DNA from: Melampsora larici-populina 98AG31
Lineage: Eukaryota; Basidiomycota; Pucciniomycetes; Pucciniales; Melampsoraceae
Direction of reading: 5' to 3'
Assembly: GCF_000204055.1 (NCBI RefSeq)
Contig: NW_006768799.1
Location: 840,840-904,839 of the forward strand
DNA: 64,000 bases
The position numbers were made by a program, and so were the translations under genes. Below, one piece after another: positions 58,159 to 64,000 of this stretch. The number at the start of each line of letters is the position of its first letter. Within the stretch, counting starts at the first letter, position 1. A model generated the notes under the pieces. That model was not told the DNA's origin and searched no databases. It saw only the letters and a list, made by a program, of their open reading frames with translations.

Positions 58159-59532
58159 ATGGAAGACAACCACTTAATATTTCAACCAAATGGACTCCCG
58201 GTCAGGTCTCCAGCCCTGCGTCATTCGCACGACTTGCTCCTCTGGTGGTATCTATATGAATTAGAAGAACTTCGTGAAATTCTCCAATACTTGCACGAAA
58301 TCGAACGGCGAGGAGGTGACCCACTTCCCGACTTATCGAGTCGACGAGTCAACGTTGCAACCTGGCACCCGCACATCAGCAAGCTCACAACTCGATTCTA
58401 CCCTGACGAAATCTTGGAAATTCACCACTGGGGTGGTTTTCCGGATTCGATTGTACTTCCGAATCGGGCTAAGGAGGTTGGTACCACCGCCCTCGCCATC
58501 TACATGGCTCGATTGGCCACCCCTTCCCGTTATTTCGATCTTTCGCAAATCTTTGGGCGTGATATCTCCACTATCGGTCGAATATGCCGCTGGGTGCAAG
58601 GATGGATCTATGAGAACTGGGGTCCCTTGTTAAGATGGAATGCCCGCCGCTTTACACCTGCCGTGTTAGAAGGGTTTGCCGCATCGTTAGTGGAGTCCAG
58701 GAATTGCCCAATGGATAATTGCGTGGGTTTCCTAGATGGTAAGTTCGAGTTTGATTGGTCAAAGCCTTTAGGTGTCTGGGTGTCTCATGACTGGTTACGT
58801 TCATCGCAGGCACGGTATGGCGCATGGCACGACCGAAGTACAACCAACGTGCTTTTTACAACGGCCACAAGCGAGTTCATAGTCTTAAATATCAGGCTGT
58901 GGTGACACCCGAGTAGGTGGGGTTTTGTAACTTTGATATAAGTGGGTTAGCTCACAGTGCGGCTTGTTCATCTCTTAGTGGTATCACCGCAGATTTAACA
59001 GAGGCGTACATTGGTTCACGCCACGATACAGCAATCTTGAGGATGTCAGGCTTAACCGAGGTCTTAGAACGTGATGCAAAAGGGTTTGAAGGTCAACAAA
59101 TGATGTTGTACGGTGACCAAGGGTATCAAAATTCTGCAGTCATGCTGACACCCTATGCAGGTGTCAATCTCAATGATGACCAAGCTCATTTTAATCATGT
59201 CATGTCAAGCGTTCGGGTTGCAGTCAAACACGAATTTGGACGCCTGTGGAATATTTTCCGCATGACGCAGTATAAAGGTATGTGGCTCTTTCATATGTGA
59301 ATCATAGTAAAATTTTAAGAACGAGTTGAGTGGTTGACTGACTTTTTGGTTTTGATTGTTAGACAACCTGAGGTTTTATGTCAACGATCTAAACTCTTTT
59401 TACCACTGTGCTGTGATATTGAAAAATTTGTTGATATGTTGTGGTCGAGGCACGATAGGGGGCGTTGCAGCTCCACCAAGCTTGGAAGTGTATCTGGGTG
59501 CCCGACATCTGGGTGCAGCTCAGGATGTTTGA
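58159..59532 (+). CDS. HARBI1-like nuclease (DDE_Tnp_4), open frame, catalytic Glu replaced
   Basis: Exons 58159-58738, 58810-58912, 58979-59277 and 59363-59532 join through three GT-AG introns to 383 residues without a stop. The N-terminal helical part is followed by VGFLDGTVWRMARP (first Asp across an intron), NQRAFYNGHKRVHSLKYQ, VVTPDGITADL, IGSRHDTAIL, LYGDQGYQNSAVMLTPYAG (second Asp) and VRVAVKHEFGRLWNIF. In the last block the catalytic Glu before HEFG is Lys (codon AAA). The C-terminus keeps NLRFYVNDLNSFYHCAVILK and GVAAPPSLEVYL. It was a Harbinger transposase. The intact frame with a missing catalytic residue could mean recent death of an element copy or a captured non-catalytic function. 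Confidence 0.75.
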
Positions 59533-60291
59533 GCAGTCCATTGAATTGTTTCCTAACGTGTTCAATCCTGTGTCTGTATGTCAAATTTGTAAATGTGGAT
59601 CGGTGTCTCAATTTATTATATTATATTATATTGAATCATGTTATATCTTGAGTCAAGTCAAATTAGATATGACATCTGTTGATCGGTTCATTCCCCAAAT
59701 TAGCTACCAGTGAGAATCGAGGACTCAAAACCAAAACGATATTTTGGTTGTAAGTGATCCAGATGACACATAATCATAAGGCCCTCAAATCCTTACACAA
59801 ATGAACAACGTGATCATTATTTTGTGAATACATATCAAGACGAGTTGATCATAGCTCATTCATGTCAACCGTCAGGGATGGGCACATTCGGTGGTTTTCA
59901 CAAAGAAGGAGTAACATTTTGTTTGATTGGTTAAGACATAATCGTGTTTCAAAATACAAGAAATAAAGAAATAGATTGACAACATAATAGATATCGAGAA
60001 GTCATGTGTGATCAGAGTGCGGGTGAAAATCAATTTCCACCAATGACTTGAATTAAACATTGGGTTGTGATAGTAATGGAGAAAATGGAAATCAAAGCCA
60101 TGGGTTGAAAGGTCTTAGGCTGAGCGGATTTCAACAAACGATTATCAAGGTGGTGTTGAGCCAAATTACAAGACAATCAGGCCTAAAACCCTCAGCAAAG
60201 GCTAGAATGATCCCATGAGTTTGTCAGAACTCGCCGTTTTGTATAATTTCATAAAGAAGTGAAACCGTGAAAAACGTACCATCTTGAAATT
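59533..60291. other. Intergenic, nothing recognised
   Basis: AT-rich region between the convergent HARBI1-like gene and the minus-strand coiled-coil gene. No inverted terminus or RNA gene was found. Confidence 0.35.
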
Positions 60292-63227
60292 TCAGGTGGC
60301 GCTGCTAGCAGTTGGAAATCGGTCGGCTAACGATTTGAGGACTGATCCCAAATCGGAAAGTGACCCTTGGACACTTACCATTGATGACTTTAGGTCATCA
60401 ATCTGGTGATCATTTTTTTCCTTATGATCACGAGCATCCTGGAGCTCTTCCCGTCGCAAGGCAATAGTCGCATGAGCCGTCTCCGAGTCAAGGTCAAGGC
60501 GAGCTTGAGTTTGAGCCAGCTCGCGCTCGCGCTGGAGGTTGATCACCTTCGTCTGTTCCAGGTGGCGATCGAGGGCAACTAAGGTGAGATCGTTTGCCTT
60601 TTCGGCAGCTTGACTACTTTTGATAGAAACATCGATGATCTGACTACCAACACTGTCGTCCCCTGCTAACTTCTTACTCAAAGTAGCACGTATACCCTTC
60701 ATTGAATTGGTAGGCCGGTTAGTAGTACAAGCCTCCCCCTCATCGGAGTCATCATCTTCGTCCTGGTCGTTTTTGGCCTGAGGCGGTGCTGATCAAGGCC
60801 TGAGAGCACGTTGGTCACGTAGCTCATTGGCTCGAGCAATGGCCTTGGTGGCTGCGGCTTTGGCCGCTTTGGCCTCTTGAACCGTGTCGATCAACTCCTA
60901 GGTGATGGACACATCAGATACACAATATCTCATTCAACAGAGGATGCGGGATTTCATAGACACTAGAATTCATATACTGACCTCTTCTTGTTCAGCAAGG
61001 ATTTGAATCAACTCGCGCAGTTTTTGATCAGTCTCGTGGGTGCCACTTGCGCGCAAGCTTGTTGCTTCAACTTGCTTCAGCCAAGTCTTGGATAAGTAGT
61101 CGTACCGATTCCTCAAGGTGGTGGTTTTTGGGTTTTCAGACAGATTATCAAACATTTGACCGGCTTCAGGGAGTTTCTAAATGCGGTCAAGTTACATAAA
61201 TCAATTGAAATGAAACTAAATCCAATGTGAGTCACATGATATAACTTGCCTTGATATAAACTGTACATTTATGAAATCGGTCGTTCTGCTCTTTTTGAAC
61301 CGCAAAAGGCCGGAATTTAATCAATTGGGTGAGCCAGATTACGTCGATTTTCCCCGGAGATGGCCAACGCATGCGGCTAGGAGTTGCTGTTTTATTGTCT
61401 GAAGGAGTGGTTGAAGTCGAGGTGTTTGGTGGTTGAGGTGGAGTGAGATTTGAAGACATGGTTGATGGATGATCAGGTGTAATTATACCCGGCAGCACCG
61501 AGAACCCCGGTCTGGAGGCAGGGCCTGAGTCCGTTGGATTGTTCGATAGCCCAGTAGAAGTGGCACCTTGATGTTGATTGGGTTGATTTGGAATCACTGG
61601 AGCAGTAGGACGTTGAAGGTCGTGAGTTTGACCCACCTGATTGATATTAGGTGGGTCAAGATCCATACGGTTTGTGCCTCGTGGGCCCACCAGCTGCTCG
61701 TGAGGTAAGTGTGAGAAACCTTGCCCAGATGGGTCAGAAGATGGTGAAAGTCGTCCAAATGGCCGATGTTGGATAGTAGGTATGACATTCGGGACTATCA
61801 AAGCCACTTGATCAGTAAGAGGATGTGCTGTAGAAACTGGAGTTTGCATTGTAAGCAAACCTTTTGATTGACCATGTTTAGACCGGCCAGATTGGTCCAG
61901 ATTGACTTTCTGGGATCCATCACATCGTCTTCGAGTGAGTGGTACATCCACAAGATCACCTCGAGCGGTTACTGGAGAGATCTTCCGGATCAGGTGATTT
62001 TTGCTACCAACACTATTTGCTGGGGTTGATGAAGGAGTCGTGGTTGAAATCGAAGATGAAGAAGCAGGACCGGCATGTCTGCGAGCTGAGCACAATCGCA
62101 CAGCTTTGCCCACTCAAACCAAACAAGTTTCAGATCAAGCAATTATCATCAATCAGCGTCATTAAACTCACCTGAAGGACCTGGGGGAACATTATCATCC
62201 TCCGAATCCACCAAAAGATCTCGCATACACTCGTCTTCCCCTGAAGATGAATGAGGTCTATCTTGTCGAGCAACATCCAGATCATATCGGGCTGAAGCTC
62301 GAAGATCACGAGATGGTGTGACACCATCTCGCAACCATGGAAGCGGATCAGATCGATGATCCAATCCATTCAACGCCCTCGCAGCATGACACACTCCGTT
62401 GAAGGAGGCTGCCAACCTGTCATTTGAGAGAACTCTTGTTGAGCGCCAGTTGACCATACTATCGTAGTCTGCAGCTGACCGCCAGGTCGGATGAGATAGG
62501 TCGTGCCTGAACGTATGCGCCGGAAGCTGGCCAGGCCTATGGAGAGAGTCAAAGAAATGTTTGAGCCATCAACCCGCCAGGAGGCGTGATCGAAACACTC
62601 ACGTGGGCTCGCTGGGCACCCACACGCCCCCCGTAGGTGGCTGCGTGTTGCGACCAGCGTGAAACAATGATTGGTTAGATGGTAGCTCTTCCTGCGCAAC
62701 ACTTCTTTGAACGAAATAAACTTACCAATTGAGGAAGTGGAGCACAAGGTTTGGCACTGCCTTCTATATCTTGCACGGCAGAGACGGTTGAAGGCACGAC
62801 AGGACAGCCGAGTTTCTGTGCAGATGTCCATGCCCAATTGATGTCAGAAAAAGCCCACCAAAATCTAAAGATCAAGTGTAACAAGACCGAATCGCAGCAA
62901 ATCACTCACAGGGGAGAATGGCCTGGTTCCATTGCGTTCAAACTCGATAGAACCAAATGTCACGTTGTTTCCAAGACCAACTGAAGCGCCGCCATTTAAA
63001 CCAACATTGGGCGAGTTGATATGAGGCAAAGCAGGGGAATTGGCCCCTGAATGCGGACCGGCGTTACCAGACTGGTGGCATGTAGATATGAGCAATTAGG
63101 CGCAGAACTTTCATAAGATCACGCATAACCCATATCAAACAACATAACTCACCTGAACAGGCAAGGTGTTGGTCACGTTCAGGCCGGTCATGGGTGACCA
63201 ATTAGCTTGAGAGTTCGGGTTAGACAT
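60292..63227 (-). pseudogene. Multi-exon gene with Myb/trihelix-like region and coiled coil, one TGA
   Basis: From MSNPNSQANWSPMTGLNVTN (63227) about eight exons can be traced on the minus strand. A Gly/Asn-rich start is followed by FWWAFSDINWAW, Pro/Ser-rich linkers and a helical block of the form IDVIWLTQLIKFRPF...R...LRNRYDYLSKTWLKQ, which has the Trp spacing of Myb/SANT or trihelix DNA-binding domains. A long coiled coil rich in Gln, Glu and Leu ends the protein (LDLDSETAHATIALRREELQ). TGA at 60793-60795 interrupts the acidic stretch before the coiled coil. One intron near 61232 uses a GC donor (AAG|GCAAGT). The splice between exons 2 and 3 does not keep frame in my model. It may be the partner gene of a Harbinger-type element, given the convergent nuclease at 58159; this is inference. 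Confidence 0.5.
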
Positions 63228-64000
63228 TTTTAACTTTACTGAGAATACCATTTAAACCTTCAGTTATTCCTAATGCTTTGGAACGATGAAATGGAGAGCA
63301 GCAACCCACTGGAATGTAAATAAGATTTTTGTTGATAGCTACAGGCAAGGATGTGAGCTTTGAATTTTCCACCGAAATATTTAATCAAACCAGAGAAAAA
63401 ACACTAACCACACCGATATATATTTGAAAGTTTTCGAAATTTTCAGATAGCTACGGAGAAAGATGTAAGCTGAAAAAATCACCACAAAATCACCACCTCA
63501 ACCAGAAAAGAAACTAACCACACAGATACGGAATTCAAGATTCTGCTTGAGGGGAACTGATGTCAATTGGGCTCCATATATATACATATGTCCATTACCA
63601 CCCCCGTGACCTTTCACAGAAAGGGTTTTTCAAAAGCCATAGCTATTCGCTGTGAATGAAACTCACGAAGGTCATCCGGAGCAGCCAAATTACACGAAAG
63701 TGCAACAAAGATCAAGTTTGAGAGGTGAGATTCTCAAATGATAGACGAAAATGTCCTCAAATAGTAAGAAAATCAGGAGGCCCAAAAATGGACCTTCTCG
63801 ATTGCGTACTATGCAATGCGATGATTCTGAAGTAAGCCACAGAGCTTCATCAGACACTCATAACAAAAGATTGGAAAAATTCTTGCCTCACTGAAACTAA
63901 GTGAGGTACGACGAGAAGAATCCAAGTGAGTTGCTAATCCAATTATATATAGCGTCTCAAATGGTACAATAAGCCAAATCTGGTACTCAAATGAGAACAA
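63228..64000. other. Upstream region of the minus-strand gene
   Basis: AT-rich sequence with no recognised gene. It contains two similar short stretches near 63330-63375 and 63430-63475 (ATAGCTAC...GATGTGAGCTT and ATAGCTAC...GATGTAAGCT), a possible local duplication. Confidence 0.3.

Overview
The window looks like a transposon-rich, AT-rich stretch of a basidiomycete genome, most likely a rust fungus (Pucciniales). The reasons are short GT-AG introns of about 60-85 bp, a fungal-type glycogenin, small secreted or membrane proteins without obvious relatives, and a dense mix of Ty1/copia, hAT, PIF/Harbinger, Tc1/mariner and CACTA-like elements in several stages of decay. The family assignment is recognition of conserved motifs by eye; no search was run.

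Layout. 1-6.8 kb: a small single-pass membrane-protein gene (minus), a 617-bp MITE, and a four-exon glycogenin gene (minus). 6.8-9.4 kb: a Harbinger-type non-autonomous element holding a second TIR element. 10.6-19.4 kb: two hAT elements, the second inserted exactly into the right end of the first. 19.75-20.5 kb: a duplicated segment, one copy empty and one filled by a hAT MITE. 20.9-29.7 kb: two copia elements joined through a shared LTR, the second 5'-truncated. 29.7-31.8 kb: remains of a Harbinger element (partner-protein fragment and a dead transposase). 33.9-34.3 kb: a small secreted cysteine-containing protein. 38 kb: an integrase-core gene fragment split by a hAT MITE. 39-44 kb: MITEs, inverted repeats and a CACTA-terminus element interrupting a small spliced ORF. 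45.3-45.9 kb: a second member of the membrane-protein family seen at the left edge, followed by a 98-bp minisatellite. 47.2-47.8 kb: a two-exon gene with a SAM-like domain. 48.7-49.8 kb: a Tc1/mariner transposase relic. 50.3-54.8 kb: a satellite of about 362-bp monomers, each carrying a Harbinger-type terminus, with higher-order structure. 56-57.6 kb: a four-exon serine-rich host gene (minus). 58.2-59.5 kb: a spliced HARBI1-like nuclease ORF with no stop codon but a Lys at the catalytic Glu. 60.3-63.2 kb: a decayed multi-exon gene with a Myb/trihelix-like region and a coiled coil (minus).

Likely host genes are glycogenin, the two related membrane proteins, the secreted protein and the serine-rich four-exon gene. 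Nearly all other coding sequence belongs to mobile elements. Twelve of the thirteen premature stops I could place in element or element-like ORFs are TGA, and both Harbinger nucleases carry the same Glu-to-Lys change at the catalytic position. Four hAT-type elements all show symmetrical CAA...TTG ends and 7-bp target duplications, and each carries its own dense set of short subterminal motifs. These patterns, the satellite built from a transposon end, and the splice-like duplicated module in the copia LTR are the main points for follow-up.
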